Assembly: GCF_003945385.1 (NCBI RefSeq)
Contig: NZ_AP018920.1
Coordinates: forward strand, 1,550,001 to 1,614,000
Direction: 5' to 3'
Length of the DNA: 64,000 nucleotides
Origin: Pseudonocardia autotrophica
GTDB lineage: Bacteria > Actinomycetota > Actinomycetes > Mycobacteriales > Pseudonocardiaceae
Below, in pieces: positions 36,072 through 43,647 of the stretch (within the stretch, counting starts at the first letter, position 1; each line of letters begins with the position of its first letter). The notes below the pieces were generated by a model. The model worked only from the letters and a program-made list of their open reading frames with translations, did no database searches and was not told where the DNA came from. The position numbers and the translations under genes were made by a program.

Positions 36072-37616
36072 TCAGTCCGATCGGGTCGCCGCCCCCGTCC
36101 GGCCGACGTCGCCGACCGGTGCGGCCGACGAGGACGGGATCGTCCGCCACGCGACGACCGCGGCGGCCAGCGTGACTGCTGCCGCGATCAACGAGGTCGT
36201 CTGCATCGCGACGGTGAACGCGGCCCGGGCTCCGTCGAGGACCGGCGATCCGGGGTCCAGCGGGTGTGTACCCGCGGCGAGTGAGTCGGTGACCGCGGCC
36301 CGGTGTTCGGCGGAGAGGTCCGCGGGCAGGTCCAGCCAGCCGCGGTACACCAGCGACACCACCGACCCCAGGACGGCGACGCCCATCGCCACGCCCAGTT
36401 CCAGCGCCGTCTCCGAGATCGCGGAGGCCGCACCGGCCCGGCGGGGCGGAACCGAGGACACCACCGCGTCGGTGGTCAGCGTCTGGGCCAGCCCGACGCC
36501 GAGACCGAGCGGTATCAGGGCGAGTGCGAGCCAGAGGTAGCTGCTGAATCCCTCGGCCACGGCCACCGCGGCCAGTCCGGCGGACACCAGCAGCAGGCTC
36601 GTCGCGATCGCCCGGCCCAGGCCGAGCCGCCGCGACAACCAGCCGACGACCGCGACGACGGCGACGGCCGACAACGTCGTCGGCAGTTCCCCGAGGCCCG
36701 CCTGCAACGGGCTGAACCCACGGACGAGCTGCAGGTACTGGGAGAAGAAGAACAGCGTCCCGATCAGCGCGAAGACCGCCATGAACCCGGCGAACACCGC
36801 CCCGCTGAAGGCGGGACGCGCGAACAGCGACACGTCGATCAGCGGCACCGTCAGCCGGCGCTGGCGGCGGACGAACACCACGCCCATCACGGCACCGGCG
36901 AGCAGTGCCGCGAGGCCGAGGACGTCGACACCCGCGGATACCGTGTGCTTGATCGCCCAGACGACCGGCACGATCGCGGTCATCGACAGCAACGCCGACA
37001 CCGGGTCGAAGGGGCCCGGCGCGGGATCGCGGGACTCCGGGAGCAGCCAGGCACCGAAGACGATCAGCAACACCATGATCGGCACGTTGATCAGGAACAC
37101 CGCTCCCCAGGAGAAGTGCTCCAGGAGCGCACCGCCGACCAGTGGCCCGACCGCCGCGCCACCGCTCGCCGCGGCGGCCCACACCGCGATCGCCCTGGTC
37201 CGCTCCGCCGGATCGGTGAAGATCGTGCGGATCAGCGACAGCGTCGAGGGCATCAGCGTCGCCGCGGCGACGCCGAGCAGTAGCCGGGCGGCGATCAGCA
37301 TCGTGGGGCTGGTCGACAGCGCCGCGAACAGCGACGCGGCACCGAACGCGGCAGCCCCGAGCAGCAGCAGCCGCTTGCGGCCGACCCGGTCGGCCAGCGA
37401 GCCCGCCACGATCAGCAGACCAGCCAGTGCCAGCGAGTAGACGTCGCCGATCCAGAGGATCTCGTTCGCCGTCGGCGCGAGATCCGCGGTGAGGGACGGA
37501 ACGGCGAGGTAGAGCACGGTGTTGTCGACCGCCAGCACCAGCACGGCGAGCGACAGCACGGCCAGGGCCGCCCACCGGCGGGGCGGCGAGAGCGCGTCGG
37601 CGGCAACGGACGTCAT
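36072..37616 (-). CDS. DHA2-family (EmrB/QacA) drug efflux transporter
   Basis: 514 aa, 14 TM predicted. Motifs: VDNTVLYLAVPSLTADL (TM1), ADRVGRKRLLLLG (motif A), RLLLGVAAATLMPSTLSLI, and the antiporter motif GPLVGGALLEHFSWGAVFLINVP. Proton-driven export of drugs or dyes. Divergent from a TetR gene with the operator between them, so substrate-induced derepression is expected. Confidence 0.93.
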   Translation of the reverse strand: MTSVAADALSPPRRWAALAVLSLAVLVLAVDNTVLYLAVPSLTADLAPTANEILWIGDVYSLALAGLLIVAGSLADRVGRKRLLLLGAAAFGAASLFAALSTSPTMLIAARLLLGVAAATLMPSTLSLIRTIFTDPAERTRAIAVWAAAASGGAAVGPLVGGALLEHFSWGAVFLINVPIMVLLIVFGAWLLPESRDPAPGPFDPVSALLSMTAIVPVVWAIKHTVSAGVDVLGLAALLAGAVMGVVFVRRQRRLTVPLIDVSLFARPAFSGAVFAGFMAVFALIGTLFFFSQYLQLVRGFSPLQAGLGELPTTLSAVAVVAVVGWLSRRLGLGRAIATSLLLVSAGLAAVAVAEGFSSYLWLALALIPLGLGVGLAQTLTTDAVVSSVPPRRAGAASAISETALELGVAMGVAVLGSVVSLVYRGWLDLPADLSAEHRAAVTDSLAAGTHPLDPGSPVLDGARAAFTVAMQTTSLIAAAVTLAAAVVAWRTIPSSSAAPVGDVGRTGAATRSD

Positions 37617-37619
37617 GCT

Positions 37620-37649
37620 GAAACTATACCGACTAGTCGGTGAAGTTTC
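37620..37649. promoter_or_regulatory. TetR operator: nested palindrome
   Basis: Core ACCGACTAGTCGGT (37628-37641) is a perfect 14-bp palindrome. It is flanked symmetrically by GAAACT (37620-37625) and AGTTTC (37644-37649). It starts 3 bp from the exporter ATG and lies 44 bp before the TetR ATG, ideal for controlling both genes. Confidence 0.85.
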
Positions 37650-37693
37650 GACGTGGTTGTCGCCTCACCCGCCCGGGGGGAGAGGATGCATCC

Positions 37694-38281
37694 ATGGGTC
37701 GCACGACCGGACGGTCCCCGGAGGACACCCGCAGGCTGGTGCTGCAGGCGGCCGGCGCCGCCATCCGCCGGCACGGTGTCGGCGCGACCCTCGATCTCAT
37801 CGCCCGCGAGGCCGGGGTCTCCAAGGGCGGACTCGTCTACCACTTCGCGAGTAAGGAGGCGCTGCTCGTCGCACTCGCCCAGGGGGAACTCGACGCGTTC
37901 GACGACGCCGTCCGTGCGCACCTCGAGGGAGCCGACGGCACGCCGGGCCGGCTCGTGCGGGCCTACGTGCGGGCGAGTCTGGCGCCCGTCGACGAGGGTG
38001 AGGCGCTCGCCCGGTTCACGCTGATCGCGCAGCTCCTCGCGGTGCCGGCGGTACTCGACCTCGCCCGCGCCGACGACCGTCGCTGGCAGGCCGCGCTGAG
38101 TGCCGACGGGGTGCCGGAGGCCGCCCGGACCCTCGTGCTCGCCGCCGCCGACGGTATCGGCGGCCGGCCGTTGTGGGCCGCGGACCTGTTGCCGCCGGTG
38201 CGGGAGCGGCTGGAGGCCGATCTGCTGGAGATGGTCGACGCGGCCCTCGGTTCGGATACCGCGACGGCTGCTCGGGACTGA
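37694..38281 (+). CDS. TetR-family transcriptional repressor
   Basis: 195 aa. N-terminal HTH: TRRLVLQAAGAAIRRHGVGATLDLIAREAGVSKGGLVYHFASKEALL is the classic TetR DNA-binding domain. The C-terminal ligand domain has the TetR_C_33-like LAPVDEGEALARFTLIAQL. Represses the divergent DHA2 exporter by inference from the operator. ATG 37694 sets the expected short arm before the HTH. Confidence 0.92.
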   Translation: MGRTTGRSPEDTRRLVLQAAGAAIRRHGVGATLDLIAREAGVSKGGLVYHFASKEALLVALAQGELDAFDDAVRAHLEGADGTPGRLVRAYVRASLAPVDEGEALARFTLIAQLLAVPAVLDLARADDRRWQAALSADGVPEAARTLVLAAADGIGGRPLWAADLLPPVRERLEADLLEMVDAALGSDTATAARD

Positions 38282-38857
38282 CGACCGCTCGGCGATGCCG
38301 GGCCGTGTGCGCGGGCCCGGCCGTTGATCATCCCGGCGAGGTGGGGCTCCGGTGCTCGGCCTCGCCTTCGTGGACCTCGACCCGGTTGCGTCCGGCTCGC
38401 TTCGCGACGTAGAGCGCCTCGTCGGCCCGGGCCAGCAGATCGGGCAACGCCGCAGCGCCCGGTGAGCACCAGGAGACCCCGATCGACACGCTCAGCCCGC
38501 GCAGCGGCTGGGAGCCCGAGTCACCGGACACCTGCACCTCCAGTGCCCGGACCCGGCGTCGGATCCGCTCAGCGGCGTCGCGTGCCGCGGCGACGCACGA
38601 CGGAGGACGTCCCCGCAGGCCGCCGAGGAAGACCAGGAACTCCTCGCCGCCGAACCGTCCGGCGACGTCGCGGTCACGGATTTCGGCGGTCACCGCGGCG
38701 CCGACAGCGCGCAGCACCTCGTCACCCGCGAGATGCCCGTGCTCGTCATTGACCCTCTTGAAATGGTCGAGATCCAGCACCAGAACCGCGGACGACGTCA
38801 CATCACGGCGTGCCAGATCGAGCTCGCGTTCGACTCGGCTCATCCATGTGTCACAGT

Positions 38858-39796
38858 GAACGCTTTCCAACTTGATCTCAGCGAGCCTGGATCAGGACCA
38901 TCACGGCCTGGACCAGTGCGGTTGCTCGCTTCGGGCAGCTGCGGATCTTGCGGAGCACCTGCCACGACTTGAGCTGGGCGTTGGCTCGTTCTCCGGGACC
39001 GCGCTGGCGTGCGTGCGCGACGTTGACCTGCTTCTGCGCCTGCGACAGCGGTCGGTAGCGGCCGGTGTCTGGGTCGAGGCGGCGACGACGCTGTGGGACC
39101 CGGATCGCCGGACCGCCGCCTTGGTAGGCGGTGTCGGCGACGACCTGGATCGCGTGCTCGGACAGGGCGTCGATCAGACCGTGTTCGCGGGCTGCGCCCA
39201 TGTCGTGGCGGGCACCGGGCAGCGCGGGTGATGCCCACACCAGTCGACCGGCCGGGTCGGCGAGGACCTGCACGTTCACGCCGTGGCGCTTGTGTTTCCC
39301 GGAGTAGAACGCCCGGTCGTAGCCCGATCCCATGCCGACCCGGTCGATCGCCAGCAGCGTGCCGTCGAGGATCACGAACGCCTTACGTCGGGCCACGCCG
39401 AGCGCCTCGTCCAGCGATGGTGCCGCCGCGGCGAGGACGTCGACGCCTTCGCGGACGTAGCGGAACACCGTCGTGGTGCCGATCCCGAAGCCGCAGGCCA
39501 GAGCGGTGTAGGTCTCGCCCTTGTTCAGGTACGCGAGCACCAGCAGGGCCTGTTGCCCGGGCGGGAGTCGGCGCCACCTACTGCCGAGGTTCTTGCGGTG
39601 TCGGCGTAGTGCGTCGGAGAGGGTGTGCAGGGCGCGGTTGGACACGGGCATCGACGAGGGGTAGACAAGCACCCTGAAGCTCCTGGTTGGGACGGGTTGA
39701 TCTAGGCAATCACCCATCTACCAGGAGCTTCACCTACTTCAGTGACACCACGCCGCAGGCCGACCGACCTCATGATCACCAGGTTGGAAAACGTTC
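38858..39796. mobile_element. IS5-family insertion sequence, 939 bp
   Basis: Ends are inverted repeats: left GAACGCTTTCCAACTTGA, right (inward) GAACGTTTTCCAACCTGG, 15 of 18 matching. Flanked by the 3-bp direct repeat AGT (38855-38857 and 39797-39799). Encodes one DDE transposase. Inserted in the GGDEF domain of the diguanylate cyclase gene. Confidence 0.88.
38878..39672 (-). CDS. IS5-family transposase (DDE_Tnp_4 type)
   Basis: 264 aa. N-terminal helix-turn-helix (LLVLAYLNKGETYTALACGFGIGTTTVFRYVREG). DDE core: FVILDGTLLAIDR (first Asp), GKHKRHGVNVQVLADPAGRLVW, VVADTAYQGGG (second Asp) and a Glu in RQRGPGERANAQLKSW. GTG 39672 has AGGAG 7 nt upstream; the frame is open for 15 more codons. Appears intact. 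Confidence 0.9.
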   Translation of the reverse strand: MLVYPSSMPVSNRALHTLSDALRRHRKNLGSRWRRLPPGQQALLVLAYLNKGETYTALACGFGIGTTTVFRYVREGVDVLAAAAPSLDEALGVARRKAFVILDGTLLAIDRVGMGSGYDRAFYSGKHKRHGVNVQVLADPAGRLVWASPALPGARHDMGAAREHGLIDALSEHAIQVVADTAYQGGGPAIRVPQRRRRLDPDTGRYRPLSQAQKQVNVAHARQRGPGERANAQLKSWQVLRKIRSCPKRATALVQAVMVLIQAR

Positions 39797-40633
39797 AGTT
39801 GAGCAGGCCTGTCTTCGTGTCGGTCTGGACCCGTTCCTTCAGCTCGCGGACCAGCGTCGTGCGTTCGAGGACCAGGAGCACGACGAACACCAGCGGGATC
39901 ACGAATCCGGCCGAGGGCAGAATCGCCGCGGCGACGATGGCTCCGAGGCTGAGCGTCGCCAGCTCCAGTTCGAGATCGCCCCCGCGCAGGATGGCCATGA
40001 AACGGCTTCCGGGCTGCGACAGCCGAATCGCCAGAACGACCAGTATCGTGTTCGTCGCCGCGTACACGACGACGCAGGCGACGATCACCGCAGCGCCGAA
40101 TGTCGAAGCGTAGTTGCCGTCCAGCCCGGTGGCCCAGCGGACGGCGCTGACCGCACCCATCGCCAAGACGACCGTCGCTCCGGAATAGCCCTCGCGGTAG
40201 GACGGGACACCTGAGGGCCGACAAACCCGCCAGTAGAGGTGCGAGTAGCTGATGATCAGCAGGCCGATCGCCAGCGGCAACGGTAACGCGAGGGCCGCCG
40301 CGAATGTCCACACGGAGCTGAGATCGCAGTACCGGGTTTCGGCGACGGTGCGGCGCACGCGCTCGGCGTGCAGCGACAACTCGACATGAACAATGAACGA
40401 CACGGTGAGGGCCGCCGCCACGATCAGCTCGCCACCCGTCGCAGGGGTGAGCACGAGGCCGGCGATCGATGCGGCAACGACGACCAGCGCCAAAAGATCA
40501 ACAATGAGGACGAGTGCTCGAACCCGGCGGGGTACACCCCACAGGGTCCACGCCTTCACCGGGTCGCCCAGGACGCCGTCGGCGTTGCGCGACCTGAGTC
40601 ACCGCAATGCTCGGACAAGGGCCACCCTTTGAT

Positions 40634-42067
40634 GGCTCATCCCAATCGGGGGTGTAGGAGTTGGGGTCTGAAGCCGCCGGTCTCGAGCAGGCTTCGGGCG
40701 ATGTAGTTGGTCAGGTTGCGGAACCCGAGTGCGGAGCCGCGCAGGTGTTCGAGCCGTCCGTTGAGCGCCTCGGTCGGCCCGTTGCTGGTGCCGGGTCGTT
40801 CGAAGTAGGCGAGCACGTCGGCGGCTCGCTTCTTCAGGGTCCGGCCCAGGGTGGTGAGCTCGGTGAGCACCTTGGGGACGCCGGCGCTGAGGTCGGTGAT
40901 CAGCTTCTCCATGAGCTCGCGGCCACGTTGCCGGTCCTCGTGGCGATAGGCGGCGATCATGCGCTGGTAGACACCCCAGGTCGCCTCGACCTCGACGTGA
41001 GCGTCATCAACGAACAGCGCGCGTAGCCTGTCGCTCTGCTTGTCGGTGAGCAGGTCCGCGCCGGTGTGCAGCGTGCGCCGCGACTTGTAGAGCGGGTCGT
41101 CCCTGAACCCACGGTGCCCGTGGATCGCGAGTTGGACCCGGCGCCGGCACCTGTCGAGGGCGTCACCGGCCAGGCGCACGACGTGGAAGGGATCCATCAC
41201 CGTGACCGCGTCCGGGATCTCCTCCGCAGCGGCGGTCTTGAACCCGGTGAAGCCGTCCATCGCGACCACCTCGACCGCGTCACGGAAGGCGTCGTCGCGG
41301 TCGGCGAGCCAGGTCTTGAACGCCGCCTTCGACCGGCCCTCGACCATGTCCAGCAGCCTTGCTGGGCCGGCGCCATCGCGGACCGGGGTGAGGTCGATGA
41401 TCACGGTGACGTACTTGTCGCCACGCCTGGTGTGGCGCCAGACGTGCTCATCGACGCCAATGACCTTCACGCCCTCGAACCGCGTGGGGTCGTTGATCAG
41501 CAGCCGATTGCCTTCGGCCAGGACCGCGTTGTTGGCGGTGTCCCACGCGACCCCGAGTCCCTCGGCGACACGGGCGACGGTGAGGTGTGCGACCACGATC
41601 CCTTCCAGCGCCCACCGCAACCCGGTGCGCGAGAGCTTCGCGCGTGGCTCCGCCGCGGCGCTGGTGTCTTGGCGCCACACGTGTCCGCAGTCGGCACAGC
41701 GGTAGCGGCGCACTACAACTTCCAGCACGGTCGGTCGCCAGCCCAGCGGCTCGTGGGCCAACCGCCGGATCACGGTGTCACGAGCAGCGCCTTCGCTGCC
41801 GCACCGTCGGCAAGACTGATCTGGTTCCACCACGCGGCACGCGAGGACCGCACGATCCGGTTCAAGTCGTTGCCCGGTCACGCTCAGACCGAGGCCGTCG
41901 AGTCGAGCGAAGGCGGTCAGGTCAGGGCGGCCGAAGCCGGCCGGCGGGGTAGCGTCGGACACGTCGAGGTCTTTCGGATGGATGGCGTAGGAACCTCCAT
42001 CGTCGGGAGACCTCGACGTCTATCTGCGGACCGACGCGCCGACCTACACCCTCATCTGGGAAGAGCC
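40634..42067. mobile_element. ISL3-family insertion sequence, 1434 bp
   Basis: Terminal inverted repeats of about 25 bp: left GGCTCATCCCAATCGGGGGT, right (inward) GGCTCTTCCCAGATGAGGGT, both followed by GTAGG. Perfect 8-bp target duplication CCTTTGAT at 40626-40633 and 42068-42075, the size expected for ISL3. The transposase stop lies inside the left repeat. Confidence 0.93.
40637..41962 (-). CDS. ISL3-family transposase
   Basis: 441 aa. N-terminal zinc ribbon (CRRCG...CADCG), a HTH (LTVARVAEGLGVAWDTANNAV), then the DDE domain: VIGVDEHVWRH, VVAMDGFTGFKTAAAEEIPDAVTVMDPFHVVRLA, and the Glu in SNGPTEALNGRLEHLRGSALGF. Full length and uninterrupted, so potentially active. Starts at GTG. Confidence 0.93.
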   Translation of the reverse strand: MSDATPPAGFGRPDLTAFARLDGLGLSVTGQRLEPDRAVLACRVVEPDQSCRRCGSEGAARDTVIRRLAHEPLGWRPTVLEVVVRRYRCADCGHVWRQDTSAAAEPRAKLSRTGLRWALEGIVVAHLTVARVAEGLGVAWDTANNAVLAEGNRLLINDPTRFEGVKVIGVDEHVWRHTRRGDKYVTVIIDLTPVRDGAGPARLLDMVEGRSKAAFKTWLADRDDAFRDAVEVVAMDGFTGFKTAAAEEIPDAVTVMDPFHVVRLAGDALDRCRRRVQLAIHGHRGFRDDPLYKSRRTLHTGADLLTDKQSDRLRALFVDDAHVEVEATWGVYQRMIAAYRHEDRQRGRELMEKLITDLSAGVPKVLTELTTLGRTLKKRAADVLAYFERPGTSNGPTEALNGRLEHLRGSALGFRNLTNYIARSLLETGGFRPQLLHPRLG

Positions 42068-42161
42068 CCTTTGATCGACTTCTTCTGCATCGAGCATACG
42101 TGTCTGCCCAGGTCAATCCGCCGTTCCCCCGTCAGAGTGGTGACCGCGAACCGCCGGCACC

Positions 42162-42185
42162 GATCATGACCGCACAATCATGATC
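42162..42185. promoter_or_regulatory. 24-bp perfect inverted repeat
   Basis: Arms GATCATGA and TCATGATC, 8 of 8, around an 8-bp spacer. About 300 bp upstream of the first MRNWHW gene. Candidate operator. Confidence 0.5.
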
Positions 42186-42236
42186 AACATGGTCGATGAC
42201 GTGGGGGTTCACACTGCCCTACCCTCCAGGTAGAGA

Positions 42237-42262
42237 TGTCACGGAGTGCATGCGTCGTGACA
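42237..42262. promoter_or_regulatory. 26-bp inverted repeat upstream of the mini-gene array
   Basis: Arms TGTCACG and CGTGACA, 7 of 7, with a 12-bp spacer, 227 bp before the first mini-gene. Candidate regulator binding site. Confidence 0.45.
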
Positions 42263-42488
42263 CCTCGAGTGATCGGGGCTCCGTGGGATCTGAACGTCAC
42301 GAACTGTTGCCTGCGGCCGCCGCTGTCTCTGCCGGTGCACGTTCGCGTGGGCGGAGTCTGTACACGAAATCCGGAAGGGGCGTCGTCGGTAACCATCCTG
42401 CGGTGATCACGATGGAAGCCCGAAGCGGTTTCGCGTGGCGATCCGCTACGTTCCGAACATGCAGACCACTCGAACGAGGAGGAATGCG

Positions 42489-42509
42489 ATGCGTAACCGG
42501 CACTGGTGA
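42489..42509 (+). CDS. mini-gene 1, peptide MRNRHW
   Basis: ATG start, ribosome binding site AGGAGG at 42477-42482, 6 nt before ATG. Trp4 is Arg (CGG for TGG), so it is a variant copy at the array edge. Confidence 0.65.
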   Translation: MRNRHW

Positions 42510-42557
42510 GTGCAGACGCCACCTGCACCGGCGATCACATATGACAGGGAGGTTGAC

Positions 42558-42578
42558 GTGCGTAACTGGCACTGGTGA
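42558..42578 (+). CDS. mini-gene 2, peptide MRNWHW
   Basis: GTG start, binding site AGGGAGG at 42546-42552. Codons CGT AAC TGG CAC TGG, then TGA. Type A spacer. Confidence 0.75.
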   Translation: MRNWHW

Positions 42579-42627
42579 GTACCGGCAGTCCTGCACATCC
42601 GCGACCACACGCTACGAGGAGGCCGAC

Positions 42628-42648
42628 GTGCGCAACTGGCACTGGTGA
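42628..42648 (+). CDS. mini-gene 3, peptide MRNWHW
   Basis: GTG start, binding site GAGGAGG at 42616-42622. Synonymous change CGC for Arg2. Type A spacer with CTACGAGGAGG. Confidence 0.75.
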   Translation: MRNWHW

Positions 42649-42698
42649 CACCGCAGATGGAAGCCGATCCCGCTACACGAGCCCGAGAGGACGACACA

Positions 42699-42719
42699 AT
42701 GCGCAACTGGCACTGGTGA
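42699..42719 (+). CDS. mini-gene 4, peptide MRNWHW
   Basis: ATG start, binding site AGAGGA at 42686-42691. Arg2 by CGC. Type B spacer (CCGCTACACGAGCCCG). Confidence 0.75.
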   Translation: MRNWHW

Positions 42720-42768
42720 ATCCCTGCCGAAACTCATTCCCGGAAGCGCACACCGTAGGGAGGTCGAC

Positions 42769-42789
42769 GTGCGTAACTGGCGCTGGTGA
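42769..42789 (+). CDS. mini-gene 5, peptide MRNWRW
   Basis: GTG start, binding site AGGGAGG at 42757-42763. His5 is Arg (CGC for CAC), a single transition; the other codons are as in the consensus. Confidence 0.68.
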   Translation: MRNWRW

Positions 42790-42838
42790 CATCGGCAACC
42801 GGAACCGTTCCCGCTACACGAGCCCGGAGGACAGCGTA

Positions 42839-42859
42839 ATGCGTAACTGGCACTGGTGA
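42839..42859 (+). CDS. mini-gene 6, peptide MRNWHW
   Basis: ATG start, binding site CGGAGGA at 42825-42831. Consensus codons with CGT. Type B spacer. Confidence 0.75.
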   Translation: MRNWHW

Positions 42860-42907
42860 ATTCCGATGGCCCTCACATCTGCGACTACACGCTACGAGGA
42901 GGTCGAC

Positions 42908-42928
42908 GTGCGCAACTGGCACTGGTGA
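42908..42928 (+). CDS. mini-gene 7, peptide MRNWHW
   Basis: GTG start, binding site GAGGAGG at 42896-42902. Arg2 by CGC. Type A spacer nearly matching that of mini-gene 3. Confidence 0.75.
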   Translation: MRNWHW

Positions 42929-42977
42929 CACCGCCGACAAGGCCGATCCCGCTACACGAATCCGGAAGGACAGCCCA

Positions 42978-42998
42978 CTGCGTAACTGGCACCGGTGA
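42978..42998 (+). CDS. mini-gene 8, degenerate (CTG start, RNWHR)
   Basis: The start position is CTG instead of ATG or GTG, and Trp6 is Arg (CGG). Binding site GGAAGGA remains. Probably a decaying copy next to the 24-bp tandem repeat. Confidence 0.5.
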   Translation: MRNWHR

Positions 42999-43020
42999 AC
43001 AGAGTGGTCGGCCACCCGGC

Positions 43021-43116
43021 ACGGCAGTGTCGAGCAACAACCGAACGGCAGTGTCGAGCAACAACCGAACGGCAGTGTCGAGCAACAACCGAACGGCAGA
43101 GTCGAGCAACAACCGA
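43021..43116. repeat. 24-bp tandem repeat inside the mini-gene array
   Basis: Four adjacent copies of 24 bp (core CGGCAGTGTCGAGCAACAAC) at 43021, 43045, 43069 and 43093, three identical and the fourth with one change, then a partial copy. It separates mini-gene 8 from mini-gene 9 and accounts for most of the enlarged 202-bp gap. Confidence 0.92.
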
Positions 43117-43179
43117 ACGGCAGCACGGCAGTGGCTCCGCGCCGACCGCACACCGACCGTCGGAACGAAGGAGAAGAAC

Positions 43180-43200
43180 ATGCGTAACTGGCACTGGTGA
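43180..43200 (+). CDS. mini-gene 9, peptide MRNWHW
   Basis: ATG start with AAGGAG at 43168-43173, 6 nt before. Consensus peptide preserved although its upstream sequence is unrelated to the other spacers. This supports selection on the peptide. Confidence 0.78.
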   Translation: MRNWHW

Positions 43201-43369
43201 CAGGCAAGGTCTTTCACATGACGGGAAGTGAGCGATCCGCGCCTCATCGCAGAGAATCTGGGCATGTCCTGACCTCTGCGGGGAGGGGCGCGGCGCTCGC
43301 ACCCGGTCCGGGCCGGGATCGGGTGGCCGCGACGCGACGGCGCACCGGCTCGTGTCGATCGCGGCGTCA

Positions 43370-43570
43370 CCGGCCCAGCGGATTCGACGCCGACGTCACC
43401 CGGCGATGTCGGTGCCCTGTGCCCGCTCCAACGCCCTGTCGGTCGGCATGATGGTCGTCGGTCGCCGGTGGGAGGACACGACCGTGCTGGCGGCCTCGCA
43501 CGCGTTCGAGCAGACCGGCGTCTACGGCGACGTCGTCACCGGGACCCCGGTGACCGCGGCGAGCCGAGCC
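43370..43570 (+). pseudogene. amidase-signature enzyme, C-terminal remnant
   Basis: Frame 3 reads GFDADVT, then after a frameshift near 43400 HPAMSVPCARSNALSVGMMVVGRRWEDTTVLAASHAFEQ. This is the C-terminal motif region of amidases (TGHPAMSVPCG; GVMLVGRRFEDATVLR). The rest of the enzyme is absent. The 170 bp before it (43201-43369) show nothing recognisable. Confidence 0.75.
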
Positions 43571-43647
43571 GGGCCGGCACCGTCCGGTGGGTGTGCGTGC
43601 CACCCGGCTGTACCGCCGAGCCAGGCCGGCCGGGTGGCGCGCTCTCG

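Larger units (their letters stand above)
38328..40559 (-). pseudogene. membrane-bound diguanylate cyclase gene split by an IS5-family element
   Basis: The upstream part (40559 to 39797) encodes about 250 residues with six TM helices and the start of a GGDEF domain (VQTDTKTGLLN). The downstream part (to 38328) continues CDTWMSRVERELDLARR, VLVLDLDHFKRVNDEHGH and the active site GGEEF. Removing the IS and one copy of its 3-bp duplication restores one frame of exactly 430 codons. The intact gene would have made c-di-GMP. The downstream half retains the GGEEF site but lacks the membrane part and the first strand. Confidence 0.88.
42076..42476. other. region between ISL3 and the mini-gene array
   Basis: About 400 bp with no recognised gene. 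Holds two inverted repeats (listed separately) and, at its end, sequence leading into the first mini-gene. It is the most likely place for the promoter of the array. Original left context may have been displaced by the ISL3 insertion. Confidence 0.5.
42477..43200 (+). repeat. array of nine hexapeptide mini-genes (MRNWHW)
   Basis: Nine 21-bp open reading frames (start, five codons, TGA), each after a purine-rich ribosome binding site. Starts are at 42489, 42558, 42628, 42699, 42769, 42839, 42908, 42978 and 43180; the first eight are spaced 69-71 bp apart. Six read exactly MRNWHW and three differ by one residue. Spacers have diverged far more than the coding cores and alternate between two types. 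Resembles, in gene size and aromatic-rich sequence with conserved His, the minimal biarylitide precursors (such as MRYYH), but repeated. Confidence 0.85.

Noticed and set aside
42196..42648. A 150-codon plus-strand frame ending in RNWHW
   Set aside because: It merely runs into mini-gene 3; its upstream part reads other mini-genes out of frame and has no domain.
43021..43116. CRISPR array at the 24-bp repeats
   Set aside because: Units are directly adjacent with no spacers; it is a minisatellite.
42477..43200. CRISPR array or iterons at the 70-bp repeats
   Set aside because: The repeated core is a start-to-stop reading frame with a ribosome binding site, spacers are related and not unique, and no cas or rep gene is near.
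42489..43200. Trp attenuator leader peptides
   Set aside because: Nine separate tiny genes, no trp genes downstream and no terminator hairpins seen after each unit.
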